From: Paenibacillus sp. FSL H7-0331
GTDB taxonomy: Bacteria > Bacillota > Bacilli > Paenibacillales > NBRC-103111
DNA: 64,000 nucleotides
Assembly (NCBI RefSeq): GCF_001956045.1
Contig: NZ_MRTH01000025.1
Span: forward strand, 1 to 64,000
Reading direction: 5' to 3'
The notes under the pieces: model-generated
The model's database searches: none
Told to the model about the DNA's origin: nothing
Seen by the model: only the letters and a program-made list of their open reading frames with translations
Program-made: the position numbers and the translations under genes
Shown: positions 1 through 7,940 of the stretch, piece by piece
Layout: every line of letters begins with the position of its first letter
How positions within the stretch are numbered: the stretch's first letter is position 1

Positions 1-80
1 CGGTCGGCGGGATTTGAACCCGCACGTCCATGGGACACTACCCCCTCAAGATAGCGTGTCTGCCGTTCCACCACGACCGC
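1..80 (-). tRNA. tRNA-Leu (GAG), 3' end cut by the window
   Basis: Read on the minus strand, the segment folds as a class II tRNA: a 7-base acceptor strand starting GCGGTCG at position 80, an anticodon arm CTATC/GGTAG around the loop TTGAGGG (anticodon GAG), a long variable arm, and a T-loop TTCAAAT. The 3' acceptor strand stops at CGACCG at position 1, so the last acceptor base, the discriminator and any CCA lie outside the window. Confidence 0.93.
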
Positions 81-209
81 GTATAAGAAATCAATTTGAG
101 GGCTAACATATCACCGATTTGGCGACAAAATTCATTATAACTTAAACATTCTGCCGTTGACAAGTGTTTTTTCAGTTCCAAGTATTATTTCGCTACATAC
201 GAGGGATGC

Positions 210-297
210 TCGCGACTGCGTACGCAAGACTACGCGGCCTATAACGCCGCTTCGACGCCCCCTCTTCTCGGGTTCAAATCCCTCTTGGCTCTCCGAG
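210..297 (+). other. tRNA-like relic with perfect anticodon-type arm
   Basis: On the plus strand a 5-bp stem GCGGC/GCCGC encloses the 7-base loop CTATAAC (234-250), with the expected T at the position after the stem base. It is followed by about 17 bases that could be a class II variable arm and by a T-loop-like TTCAAAT (near 273). The T-stem keeps only three pairs, and I find no matching 5' acceptor strand or D-arm. The implied anticodon ATA is not a normal bacterial one. This is probably a decayed tRNA gene; chance resemblance is possible. Confidence 0.3.
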
Positions 298-305
298 CGC
301 AGCAA

Positions 306-332
306 AAAACCGCCATTATACACGGCGGTTTT
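306..332. terminator. bidirectional rho-independent terminator
   Basis: AAAACCGCC and GGCGGTTTT form a 9-bp stem around a 9-base loop, with A-runs on one side and T-runs on the other, so it can work in both directions. It would stop minus-strand transcription of the Asn-Ser tRNA pair and any plus-strand transcript of the tRNA-like relic. Confidence 0.85.
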
Positions 333-348
333 ATTGCTTGCTATTTTA

Positions 349-437
349 CGGAGAGAGAGGGATTCGAACCCTCGCACCACTTACGCAGTCTAACCCCTTA
401 GCAGAGGGTCCCCTTATAGCCACTTGGGTATCTCTCC
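349..437 (-). tRNA. tRNA-Ser (GCT)
   Basis: The minus strand gives the acceptor strand GGAGAGA pairing with TCTCTCC, a class II long variable arm, an anticodon stem ACCCT/GGGGT around CTGCTAA (anticodon GCT), and a T-arm with loop TTCGAAT. No CCA is encoded after the discriminator base. It lies 9 bases downstream of tRNA-Asn on the same strand and is probably cotranscribed with it. Confidence 0.93.
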
Positions 438-446
438 TTAAAGAAA

Positions 447-522
447 TGGCTCCCCGAACAGGACTCGAACCTGTGACAACTCGATTAACAGTCGAGTGCT
501 CTACCAACTGAGCTATCAGGGA
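447..522 (-). tRNA. tRNA-Asn (GTT)
   Basis: This is a standard 76-base cloverleaf on the minus strand: acceptor TCCCTGA/TCGGGGA, anticodon stem around CTGTTAA (anticodon GTT), T-loop TTCGAGT, and an encoded CCA end at 447-449. It is the first gene of a short tRNA run (Asn, Ser, then Leu further on). Confidence 0.95.
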
Positions 523-540
523 ACAACAATTGTTAATTTA

Positions 541-1014
541 TCACGAATGCTGCTGCAAGTCAAGCTTGATCAGCTTCAATTTCCCGCTGCAATTTCCACA
601 AGCATATTTCTTCGGATCCAGCTTTCTTTTACGTATATATTCAGTCCGACAGCTTGTACAAACCAATTTATAACGATAAGGCTCCTTACGCTTAACCGTA
701 GGTAAGGAACGGCAAAATCGCGTTCCCCCGACCTTTTGCAGCAAGGTTTTGAATTCCTCATCCCGATGCTGGTAACCACGCCCTAGAATATGCAAATGGT
801 AATGGCACAACTCGTGTTTAATGATCTTTTCGACATCGTCCGCACCAAACTGTTCGAGCTGCCGCCGACTGATTTCAATATGGTGAGATTTGGTGAAATA
901 CCGTCCACCTGTTGAGGTTAATCTTCCATTGAAGGTAGCCTTATGCAAAAAAGGACGCCCAAAGAACGCCAGCGAAATTCGCTCCACCCATTGCTGCAGT
1001 TGTTCGTCCTCCAT
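541..1014 (-). CDS. sprT-like (ydcK): SprT-like zinc metalloprotease-fold protein
   Basis: The product has 157 residues, the usual length of the bacterial SprT/YdcK family. The HExxH-type metal site HELCH is at residues 67-71. A C-terminal zinc ribbon is formed by C119, C122, C139 and C142. In eukaryotes the related SPRTN domain cleaves DNA-protein crosslinks; the job of the small bacterial form is not settled. The gene neighbours cmpA and tex, as in Bacillus subtilis, which supports orthology with YdcK. It ends 18 bases before tRNA-Asn on the same strand. The start ATG is the first in-frame one, and a candidate promoter lies about 60 bases upstream. Confidence 0.9.
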   Translation of the reverse strand: MEDEQLQQWVERISLAFFGRPFLHKATFNGRLTSTGGRYFTKSHHIEISRRQLEQFGADDVEKIIKHELCHYHLHILGRGYQHRDEEFKTLLQKVGGTRFCRSLPTVKRKEPYRYKLVCTSCRTEYIRKRKLDPKKYACGNCSGKLKLIKLDLQQHS

Positions 1015-1064
1015 GACTTCCCTTCTTTCACAGCATCCGCTTTTCTTTTCATATTCTCACTTGA

Positions 1065-1095
1065 ATTGTAACCGCAGCATAGGCTACACTGTCAA
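1065..1095 (-). promoter_or_regulatory. candidate sigma-A promoter for the sprT-like gene
   Basis: The minus strand has a perfect -35 TTGACA (1090-1095) and TACAAT (1065-1070) as a -10. The spacer is 19 bases, slightly longer than the ideal 17. It lies in the divergent gap between the sprT-like gene and the 119-residue gene. Confidence 0.4.
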
Positions 1096-1167
1096 GTAGG
1101 TAAACGCATTTTCCTATTTTCGCAGTAAATAACCGAACCACAAGCACGAGAGGAGTCCTAACCGACT

Positions 1168-1527
1168 ATGTCCACAATGAGATACGCTATCCTTCAGTAC
1201 ATCGATCATATTGAATTTGTCGAAATACCTGCTACACATGCGTACCAGCTGACCGCTTTGCATTTGCGTTTGCATAAGGAATTGGAAAAGCTGACCGCTT
1301 CGAACATACCTTCCTTACCCAAGGTGATTGCCGAATGCGACGCCCTGGATTTGGTAAGCACGGGCTACACGCTTCATCATGGATTGGCATATATCAACCA
1401 GCTTGAGCAAACGTTTGCCGCGATTAACGAGCAGGCATATCCGCTCGTCTCCTTGTTGACCGAAATCCGCGCCCTGCAGGCTCAGCTTGAGCAGTGGTAC
1501 GAGGATGAAGAAGAACTGACCAATTAG
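1168..1527 (+). CDS. hypothetical protein, 119 residues
   Basis: I do not recognise a family. The protein is mainly alpha-helical by pattern, acidic at the C-terminus (WYEDEEELTN), with no signal peptide, no membrane segment and no cysteine pairs, so it is probably cytoplasmic. The start is supported by AGGAG about 11 bases upstream. It is transcribed divergently from the sprT-like gene and followed by its own terminator, so it is a single-gene unit. Its place between sprT and cmpA suggests a lineage-specific insertion into a conserved block. The call as a real gene rests on the ribosome binding site, the terminator and sensible codon use. Confidence 0.75.
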   Translation: MSTMRYAILQYIDHIEFVEIPATHAYQLTALHLRLHKELEKLTASNIPSLPKVIAECDALDLVSTGYTLHHGLAYINQLEQTFAAINEQAYPLVSLLTEIRALQAQLEQWYEDEEELTN

Positions 1528-1581
1528 GACCTGCACCCACACGCCCACCCTGCCATATCCTAAACCATCGAGAAAAAGTTG

Positions 1582-1605
1582 AAGGCTGCGTAGGCGCCTT
1601 TTTTA
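1582..1605 (+). terminator. rho-independent terminator of the 119-residue gene
   Basis: AAGGC and GCCTT form a short stem directly followed by a run of T (1599-1604). It lies 55 bases after the stop codon of the hypothetical gene and just before cmpA. Confidence 0.6.
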
Positions 1606-1641
1606 CTTGATCAAGGCAGGTCGGGAAGGGGGCTGGTTCTT

Positions 1642-1773
1642 TTGCCACAATGGCTGTGCAATCAATTAATGAGAGCCTATTACAACAAAAACCGCAGACA
1701 AATCCGTCTGTTGAACGATTGCTGGTATTTTTACCGTACACGCGTTGAGGAATCGTCTACATCCCAGCTGTAG
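1642..1773 (+). CDS. cmpA: cortex morphogenetic protein CmpA (43 residues, TTG start)
   Basis: A 43-codon frame starts at TTG and encodes MPQWLCNQLMRAYYNKNRRQ followed by a conserved IRLLNDCWYFYR block. This closely resembles the B. subtilis sporulation protein CmpA (37 residues, N-terminal MP-W and C-terminal LLNQCWYFYR). In B. subtilis CmpA helps couple spore coat assembly to cortex synthesis, working as an adaptor in ClpXP-dependent quality control of SpoIVA. The start is chosen because AAGGGGG lies about 10 bases upstream of the TTG. The gene sits between tex and the SprT-like gene, as in Bacillus. The C-terminal extension EESSTSQL goes beyond the Bacillus form. Its presence argues for an endospore former. 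Confidence 0.88.
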   Translation: MPQWLCNQLMRAYYNKNRRQIRLLNDCWYFYRTRVEESSTSQL

Positions 1774-1799
1774 CCAAATCCACAGCACCCCAAAACAAT

Positions 1800-1843
1800 T
1801 AGAGCACAGACCAGCGAGTCTTCACTCACCGGGCTATGCTCTA
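1800..1843. terminator. hairpin terminator between convergent cmpA and tex
   Basis: TAGAGCA and TGCTCTA form a 7-bp base stem that continues as an imperfect long stem up to GAGT-cttc-ACTC. T-rich sequence follows on both sides. It lies between the stops of the convergent genes cmpA and tex and can serve both. Confidence 0.6.
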
Positions 1844-1871
1844 TTTCAATTTATTGGTATTGTTCAAAAAA

Positions 1872-4097
1872 TCAGGAAGGATTTTTCATCGTCAGGCTTA
1901 CCCGCCCTTTTTTCAAGTCGACACTGAGTACCCACACGGTTACGGTATCGCCAACAGAAACGACATCCTTCGGATGCTTAACGAACGTGTTGCTCAGCTG
2001 TGAAATATGAACCAGCCCATCGTTCTTGATCCCGATATCGACGAAAGCGCCAAAATCGATTACATTGCGAACCGTACCCTGCAGTTCCATCCCCGCAGTC
2101 AAATCCTCAATCTTCAGTACATCCGTACGAAAAATCGGTGCCGGCAGCTCATCCCGTGGATCACGACCCGGGCGCTGCAAGCTATCCAAAATATCACGCA
2201 GCGTCGGAACACCAACACCAAGCTTGGTAGCCAGCTCCACCGGCTCAACCGCCTGCAGCAGCTCCTTCAGCTTCTGAGAGCCCACTTCCTTCAGCTCCAG
2301 CTTCAATTCACGGAACAGCTTATCCACCGCATCGTAGGATTCTGGATGGATGGGTGTGTTGTCCAGCGGATTTTTGCCCTCGCTAATGCGCATAAAGCCG
2401 GCACACTGCTCATAGGCCTTCGCACCAAGACGTGGTACCTTTTGCAACTGCGAACGGTTGGTGAATTTGCCGTTATCCTCCCGGTATTTGACAATGTTCT
2501 TCGCCAATGTGCTGTTGATACCGGAAACGTAAGACAATAACGATGGCGATGCCGTGTTCACATCTACCCCGACATGGTTTACTGCCGATTCCACGACAAA
2601 GGTGAGACTTTCATCCAATCTTTTTTGCGTCACATCATGCTGGTATTGCCCTACACCGATCGCCTTCGGTTCGATTTTCACAAGCTCCGCAAGCGGATCC
2701 TGTATCCGTCTTGCTATGGAGATTGCGCTGCGCTCAGCCACGTCAAGGTCCGGAAATTCACCTTGGGCCAGCTTGGAGGCCGAATACACACTCGCCCCTG
2801 CCTCATTGACGATTAAATATTGCAAGCTGCGGTTTTTGATCTCGGCAATCAATTCGGCTACGAACTGCTCCGTCTCCCGTGAAGCCGTACCGTTGCCAAT
2901 AACAATCAGCTCCACACTGTAGGCTTCAATCAGCTTATGGAACTTCGCCTTGGCCTCCGTTATTTTGTTATTCGGTGGTGTTGGATAGGTAACCGCAATC
3001 TCCAGCATTTTGCCTGTATCATCAACCACAGCAAGCTTACAGCCAGTCCGGAATGCCGGGTCAACACCAAGCACTACCTTGCCTTTAACCGGAGCCTGCA
3101 GCAGCAAATTACGCAAATTCTCGGCAAAAACCTCGATCGCCTGCTCCTCCGCCTTTTCGGTCATTTCATTGCGCACTTCCCGATCAACCGATGGAGCCAG
3201 CAGCCGTTTGTAAGCATCCTCCACAACCGCAATCAGTGTATCTCTGACAACCGAAGGTCCTTTAATCAGCTGTTTGTTCATATAGTCATGAATTCGATCT
3301 GAGGGCACCTCGAGTGCCACTCGCAGCACATCCTCACGTTCCCCGCGATTAATCGCCAAAATCCGATGCGGTGGCAGCTTGCGAACCGGCTCCTGGTAGC
3401 TATAGTACATCTCGTACACGGATTCTACAGCCGCATCCTTCGCTTCCGTATGTACAATGCCTTGGTCAAAAGTAAACCTTCGCACCCAGGCGCGCACCTT
3501 GGCATCGTCTGCGATCTGCTCGGCAATAATGTCCTTGGCACCTTGAATCGCTTCGTCGGCTGTCTTGACGTTTTTCTCTTCGTTCACATATTTGCCTGCT
3601 TCCACCAGCAGATCACCCTGACGTGGCTGAGACAAGATCCACCCGGCAAGAGGCTCCAGGCCTTTTTCTTTGGCTACGCTGGCTCTTGTTTTCCGCTTCT
3701 GGCGATACGGACGGTATAGATCCTCAAGCTCCTGCAGCTTGACCGACTTTTCGATCGATATCTTCAATTCATCTGTCAGCTTGTCCTGCTCATCAATAAG
3801 CCGGATAACCTCAAGCTTGCGCGCTTCCAGATTACGTAGATAAGCCAAACGCTCTTCAATATCCCGCAGTTGGTTCTCATCCAACTCGCCTGTCATCTCT
3901 TTACGGTAACGGGCGATAAAAGGAATCGTATTCCCTTCATCCAACAAACCTACCGTCGTGCGCACCTTACCCTCAGGCAGCTGCAGCTCGACTGCAATCT
4001 GCTTCTGGATACGCTCCAGTATCGCAGCTTTCATCGCACCATCCAGCTCTATATTCGTCTTGCCTTCTTCCATTTGCAGCAATTCTTCTTTTGCCAT
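1872..4097 (-). CDS. tex: Tex family S1 RNA-binding protein (YdcI)
   Basis: The product has 741 residues and the full Tex layout: an N-terminal helical region with the FIARYRKEMTG signature near residues 60-70, a YqgF/RuvC-like domain starting VVLGVDPAFRTG near residue 345, a helix-hairpin-helix pair near 500-570 (VNTASPSLLSYVSGI), and a C-terminal S1 domain near 655-725 (GTVRNVIDFGAFVDIGIKNDG). Tex binds nucleic acid and is linked to transcription and toxin expression in several bacteria; its exact role is open. The start could be this ATG or the TTG three bases upstream; AGGAGG serves both. The gene follows ndoA but is separated from it by a terminator, so it probably has its own promoter. 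Confidence 0.96.
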   Translation of the reverse strand: MAKEELLQMEEGKTNIELDGAMKAAILERIQKQIAVELQLPEGKVRTTVGLLDEGNTIPFIARYRKEMTGELDENQLRDIEERLAYLRNLEARKLEVIRLIDEQDKLTDELKISIEKSVKLQELEDLYRPYRQKRKTRASVAKEKGLEPLAGWILSQPRQGDLLVEAGKYVNEEKNVKTADEAIQGAKDIIAEQIADDAKVRAWVRRFTFDQGIVHTEAKDAAVESVYEMYYSYQEPVRKLPPHRILAINRGEREDVLRVALEVPSDRIHDYMNKQLIKGPSVVRDTLIAVVEDAYKRLLAPSVDREVRNEMTEKAEEQAIEVFAENLRNLLLQAPVKGKVVLGVDPAFRTGCKLAVVDDTGKMLEIAVTYPTPPNNKITEAKAKFHKLIEAYSVELIVIGNGTASRETEQFVAELIAEIKNRSLQYLIVNEAGASVYSASKLAQGEFPDLDVAERSAISIARRIQDPLAELVKIEPKAIGVGQYQHDVTQKRLDESLTFVVESAVNHVGVDVNTASPSLLSYVSGINSTLAKNIVKYREDNGKFTNRSQLQKVPRLGAKAYEQCAGFMRISEGKNPLDNTPIHPESYDAVDKLFRELKLELKEVGSQKLKELLQAVEPVELATKLGVGVPTLRDILDSLQRPGRDPRDELPAPIFRTDVLKIEDLTAGMELQGTVRNVIDFGAFVDIGIKNDGLVHISQLSNTFVKHPKDVVSVGDTVTVWVLSVDLKKGRVSLTMKNPS

Positions 4098-4129
4098 CAA
4101 TTCCTTGCCTCCTCAGCTAAATAAAAAAA

Positions 4130-4156
4130 CGAGAAGTCCACCAAGCGGACCCCTCG
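4130..4156 (-). terminator. terminator after ndoA
   Basis: On the minus strand a CGAGGGGTCC/GGACTTCTCG stem with a small loop is followed by seven T residues (4122-4129). It ends the ndoAI-ndoA transcript just before tex. Confidence 0.8.
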
Positions 4157-4174
4157 TCATCATCCCTGCATGCA

Positions 4175-4525
4175 TCAAAACTCAATTAGTCCCACGCTAA
4201 TTTGCAGTGAATCGTCCACCTTACGCATCGTCTCTTCATCCAGATGTGTGATTTTATCTGTAAGCCGCTGCTTATCAATCGTACGAATTTGCTCCAATAA
4301 AATAACAGAATCTCTGTCAAAGCCATGGGCTTCCGCTTCAATCTCTACATGCGTAGGCAGCTTTGCCTTTTGAATCTGGGCAGTAATCGCCGCCACAATC
4401 ACAGTAGGACTAAAACGGTTACCGATATCGTTCTGAATAATCAGTACAGGTCGAATACCGCCTTGCTCCGATCCTACGACCGGAGATAGATCTGCAAAAA
4501 ATACATCTCCACGTTTAACAATCAA
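4175..4525 (-). CDS. ndoA: EndoA / MazF-type endoribonuclease toxin
   Basis: The 116-residue product is a PemK/MazF-fold mRNA interferase. It has the family start [21 protein letters not shown], the RPVLIIQND segment with catalytic-type R25, and the T48 in AAITAQ. B. subtilis EndoA cleaves single-stranded RNA at UACAU sites and is held inactive by EndoAI. It follows the antitoxin gene with only three bases between, so the two are cotranscribed and translationally linked. The location upstream of tex and downstream of alr is the conserved Bacillus arrangement. All key residues appear intact. Confidence 0.96.
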   Translation of the reverse strand: MIVKRGDVFFADLSPVVGSEQGGIRPVLIIQNDIGNRFSPTVIVAAITAQIQKAKLPTHVEIEAEAHGFDRDSVILLEQIRTIDKQRLTDKITHLDEETMRKVDDSLQISVGLIEF

Positions 4526-4528
4526 TAG

Positions 4529-4810
4529 TTACACCCCGCTTACTAAACGGTCAAGTGTGTTATCCGCTTCTTCCTCCGCCTGAAACGCTTCCGAAGCCAT
4601 GTTTAAATTGATCTTTGCCATCTCCATGTAACCGCGCTGCATCGATTCCCTCAGGTGACGTTTTTTCCGTTCCACCAAATACAGCTTCATCGCCTGCCGA
4701 ATAAATTCGCTTCGATTGGAGTTTTCCTTCTCCACGATCCCATCCACTTCCTGAAGCAGATAGTCAGGCAAGCTAATCATGATGCGTTTCGTGTTATGCG
4801 CATTGGACAC
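4529..4810 (-). CDS. ndoAI: EndoAI ribbon-helix-helix antitoxin
   Basis: With the GTG start at 4810 the protein has 93 residues, the same length as B. subtilis EndoAI. A GGGGGTG ribosome binding site sits 9 bases upstream; the in-frame ATG at 4837 lacks one. The N-terminal half is a ribbon-helix-helix DNA-binding domain (KRIMISLPDYLLQEVDGIV, then NRSEFIRQAMKLYL). The C-terminal part with RRGYMEMAKINLN-like sequence and RLVSGV wraps the toxin. It should neutralise EndoA and probably autoregulates the operon. Confidence 0.95.
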   Translation of the reverse strand: MSNAHNTKRIMISLPDYLLQEVDGIVEKENSNRSEFIRQAMKLYLVERKKRHLRESMQRGYMEMAKINLNMASEAFQAEEEADNTLDRLVSGV

Positions 4811-4910
4811 CAAGCATACACCCCCAAAAACATACAAACATTAGTACCATTATGGCGAATATACAGACAATTTATTCAAATCAGTATATGCGCTTCGTAT
4901 AGCTAATATG

Positions 4911-4926
4911 TTATACCGCTATAACT
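4911..4926. promoter_or_regulatory. near-perfect palindrome upstream of ndoAI
   Basis: The minus strand reads GTTATAGCGGTATAAC, a 16-base inverted repeat with one mismatched pair, about 100 bases upstream of the antitoxin start. A ribbon-helix-helix antitoxin usually binds short palindromes near its promoter, so this could be an operator. That is inference from position and symmetry only. Confidence 0.3.
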
Positions 4927-5061
4927 CCAAAAAATGTGTAAGCAGCATTCCCAGAAGTATGTGTTATACATATTCGCGATACATCGACAAAATCCTTTCC
5001 CGCAGCTACAAAAAAATGATAGGAAAAGATACCCACATTTACGGAACCATTCGCTCTAACC

Positions 5062-6234
5062 TTAGCGCATCAAAGGATTAACCGTAGAAACCACAGCTCC
5101 ATCACGAATGTAGACACGGGGTACCCGATGTGAAATCATACAGGTGATCTCATAATTAATGGTACCCAGCCAATCGGCATGCTCATCCGCTGTAATCCGT
5201 TGATCACCTTGCTTACCAATAATCACAACTTCTTCTTCATTAAGAATATTATCCATCCCGGTCACATTTACCATACATTGATCCATACAAATTCTGCCGA
5301 CAATCGGCACCCGCTTACCTCTAACCAAAGCCTCGGCCTTACCCGTCAGCATCCTCGAGAACCCATCCGCATACCCGATCGGAAGCGTTGCTATCGTTTC
5401 CTCGCCTTGTGTCCGGTAAATCGTACCATAGCTGACTCCTGAATCGTGGGGTAGGCTTTTGACCATCACTACACCCGTTTTAATGCTGAGTACAGGCTCC
5501 AAATCAATAATCTGATGGTTTACCTCCTCGGAAGGATATAAACCGTACATAGCAATCCCGAGTCTTACCATATTATAAGATACATCAGGACAATCAATGG
5601 CTGCAGCGCTGTTACTCGCATGAACATAGGTAAACTCAATACCACGCTCACGAAAACCTTTTACCAGACGATCAAACCGCAGATACTGCTCCATCGTATA
5701 GGTTTTATCCGCATCATCCGCAGAGGCAAAGTGGGTAAAAATCCCCTCCACCAACAAACCCGGGATACGGAGTGCTCGCTCGATCAGTTCAACCGCCTCT
5801 TCTTCAGTAACCAAACCCAACCGATTCATGCCCGAATCTACCTTAATATGAATAGATAGCGGCTTCTCTCTGGGCTCAAGGCGTTCAAATGCATCCAAAA
5901 CTTCATGACTATATACATTCACCGTAATATCGTGCTTCCAGGCCCATTCCAGCCCTTCTGGGGGCGTGTAGCCGAGTACTAGTATTGGAGCTGTAATACC
6001 TGCCTGCCTTAACTCCAATCCTTCATCCAAAAAAGCTACCGCAATATACGTCGCTCCACAGCGCAGCGCTTCCCGGCTGACTTCTACAGCACCATGCCCA
6101 TAGGCATCGGCCTTTACGACAACCATCATATTGACATGCTCAGGCAAAACCCGACGAAATCCCTGCAAATTAGCCCGCAGCGCATCCAAAGAAATCTCCA
6201 CCCGTGTCGGACGAAAATACGAATCCATACACAT
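5062..6234 (-). CDS. alr: alanine racemase
   Basis: This is a PLP-dependent fold-type III enzyme that interconverts L- and D-alanine for peptidoglycan. The PLP lysine lies in the VVVKADAYGHG motif near residue 40, and the second catalytic tyrosine in VSYGTIY near residue 268. The length of 390 residues is normal. The start is placed at an ATG with AGGAG eight bases upstream; another ATG two codons later is also possible. The gene lies between the ydcC-like lipoprotein gene and ndoAI, the B. subtilis order. A separate 250-base gap before ndoAI suggests the toxin-antitoxin pair also has its own promoter. Confidence 0.97.
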   Translation of the reverse strand: MCMDSYFRPTRVEISLDALRANLQGFRRVLPEHVNMMVVVKADAYGHGAVEVSREALRCGATYIAVAFLDEGLELRQAGITAPILVLGYTPPEGLEWAWKHDITVNVYSHEVLDAFERLEPREKPLSIHIKVDSGMNRLGLVTEEEAVELIERALRIPGLLVEGIFTHFASADDADKTYTMEQYLRFDRLVKGFRERGIEFTYVHASNSAAAIDCPDVSYNMVRLGIAMYGLYPSEEVNHQIIDLEPVLSIKTGVVMVKSLPHDSGVSYGTIYRTQGEETIATLPIGYADGFSRMLTGKAEALVRGKRVPIVGRICMDQCMVNVTGMDNILNEEEVVIIGKQGDQRITADEHADWLGTINYEITCMISHRVPRVYIRDGAVVSTVNPLMR

Positions 6235-6419
6235 CCACCTTCTCCTAACAATCAAGAGAAGTCCCTTGAATCAAGGAACCTCCCCAAGTTGCAGCTATTC
6301 GAAAATATTCAATGTAACTAATGGTAATCCGTTCTTCACCGGGTGTCAATGACAATATGATGACAAGGAGGCCTTGGCAAACATTGGCTGCATCCAGCAA
6401 TTGCTTTGTGAAGCGATTC

Positions 6420-7724
6420 CTATTTACCTGTCTCACCTTGTACAGCTTGAGCCACTTTAATCATCTCGGTCATCGGAAGATCTGCCGTAGATAGCCGGAA
6501 CTCAACACCATCGTACGTCCATGTCAGCATCTTCTTCTCTCCACCTGTAATGACAGCCAGCGTATAGCCAAGATCAACAATATCTCCCGGCAGCGCCGAT
6601 ACCGTCTGCGCCTGCGGACGCGACTCCACCAGCGTATAGTTAAATTTGCCTGAGTAGCGAAGCATCATCGCCTTTTCTTCACCCAACTTAATCTCGTTCA
6701 TATCCTGCCGCTTCACACCACTTGGTGTATAAAAAGGTTCGATCACGCCAAATTGAGCTTGTGCCGCACCAGCGGGGGCACTCGTGCTCGTGCTGGCTGC
6801 CGTACCCGCTACCGAAGTGCTGCTTACGGCTCCGTTCGTGTTAGTACCAGCAGCCTTGGCTTGACCTGCTGTGCTTGAAACACCCTGACTTGCTGCTCCT
6901 GTGGTTCCTTGGCCTGCTGCTCCTGAAGTACTTCCTGCTGCTTTTCCTGACCCATCAGATGCACCTGCAACCGCGGCACTACTTCCCGTCGCACCGCTGC
7001 TTACAATCCCATTGCTAGCGGAAGCATTGTTTGCTGTACTCGCTGCTTTCGTACCGTTGGTCGCCGCTGCTGTAGGCAGCGACTTCAGGTTCCAGCTTGT
7101 CATATTACGCTGCATATCAAAAGAATCCTTTTCGAACTTCTTCCCGAACTCGAATTGGCTGAAATCTACAATCACCATCACATTCGCATTCGCATCCGAT
7201 ACCTCCACATGCTTCGGCGAATAATTCTTTTTGTCCAACCAAATCTTTTGCCGCGCCAACGAGCCATTCTGGTAATTAGCCATCACATCAAACACATACG
7301 CGTTCGGATCGGTTATAAACTGGCGATCCTTATCCATGATAATGCTTTGCACCAACGACTGATACAAATACACCTGCCCCTGATTTTCCGGCCAATCGCT
7401 CTGGAATCGGAAGCTTTTGTTCAAATGCGGTGTTAGCACAAACACTCCATCATCATTACGCAGCACGATCTGCGTGATATCCTTCTTATCGTTCTTCAGT
7501 GATATCCGATAATAATGCGGGTTCTGATACCACACCTCCACCTGATACTCCTGCGGCTCCTGCCCCGTATTCAGCACCATCCGTCCAACGCCCTGATAGC
7601 TGTCCAGCTTATTGATTACACCGTCCAAATCCTTCACAACTGCCCCTGCATCCTTCTTGCCGCAACCTGCCAGCACCAAGCTTAAAGACACCACCAAGGC
7701 AATCACCCACGTGAACCGCCGCAT
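6420..7724 (-). CDS. ydcC: LolA-like lipoprotein with Ala/Ser/Gly/Thr-rich insert (YdcC-like)
   Basis: The 434-residue product has a lipoprotein signal peptide with lipobox LVLAGC (Cys21), so it should be anchored to the outer face of the membrane. The first 210 residues and the last 110 form a LolA/YdcC-like beta-rich fold (GVGRMVLNTG..., then VKRQDMNEIKLGEEKAMM). Between them is a low-complexity segment of about 110 residues made almost only of A, S, T, G and N (about 6760-7080). B. subtilis ydcC is a sporulation gene expressed in the mother cell. The start ATG at 7724 has GGAGGG six bases upstream. The gene precedes alr, the conserved order. Confidence 0.85.
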   Translation of the reverse strand: MRRFTWVIALVVSLSLVLAGCGKKDAGAVVKDLDGVINKLDSYQGVGRMVLNTGQEPQEYQVEVWYQNPHYYRISLKNDKKDITQIVLRNDDGVFVLTPHLNKSFRFQSDWPENQGQVYLYQSLVQSIIMDKDRQFITDPNAYVFDVMANYQNGSLARQKIWLDKKNYSPKHVEVSDANANVMVIVDFSQFEFGKKFEKDSFDMQRNMTSWNLKSLPTAAATNGTKAASTANNASASNGIVSSGATGSSAAVAGASDGSGKAAGSTSGAAGQGTTGAASQGVSSTAGQAKAAGTNTNGAVSSTSVAGTAASTSTSAPAGAAQAQFGVIEPFYTPSGVKRQDMNEIKLGEEKAMMLRYSGKFNYTLVESRPQAQTVSALPGDIVDLGYTLAVITGGEKKMLTWTYDGVEFRLSTADLPMTEMIKVAQAVQGETGK

Positions 7725-7940
7725 TCCAATCCCTCCAGACATAAGTAAAAGCAACTGATAACATGTCTATGTGGGGACTTGGACGATTATGCAGACAAGG
7801 ATGACGAGCTGTGAAAGTAATAATTAAGAACAGAAAACCTTTAATTCCTAAAAGCAATTACACGGTGACTGGCATATATAAAAACAAGAGCTTAATACCA
7901 GACCTGAAATGCTTAAAATAAAAGGACAGGTGGATGCATC

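Noticed and set aside
2007..2540. 177-codon open frame on the plus strand inside tex
   Set aside because: It is antisense to the well-conserved tex gene, has no ribosome binding site, and its translation is rich in residues expected from a shadow frame.
6901..7224. 107-codon plus-strand frame opposite the lipoprotein insert
   Set aside because: It exists because the A/S/G/T-rich insert leaves few stops on the opposite strand; the product is a compositional artefact.
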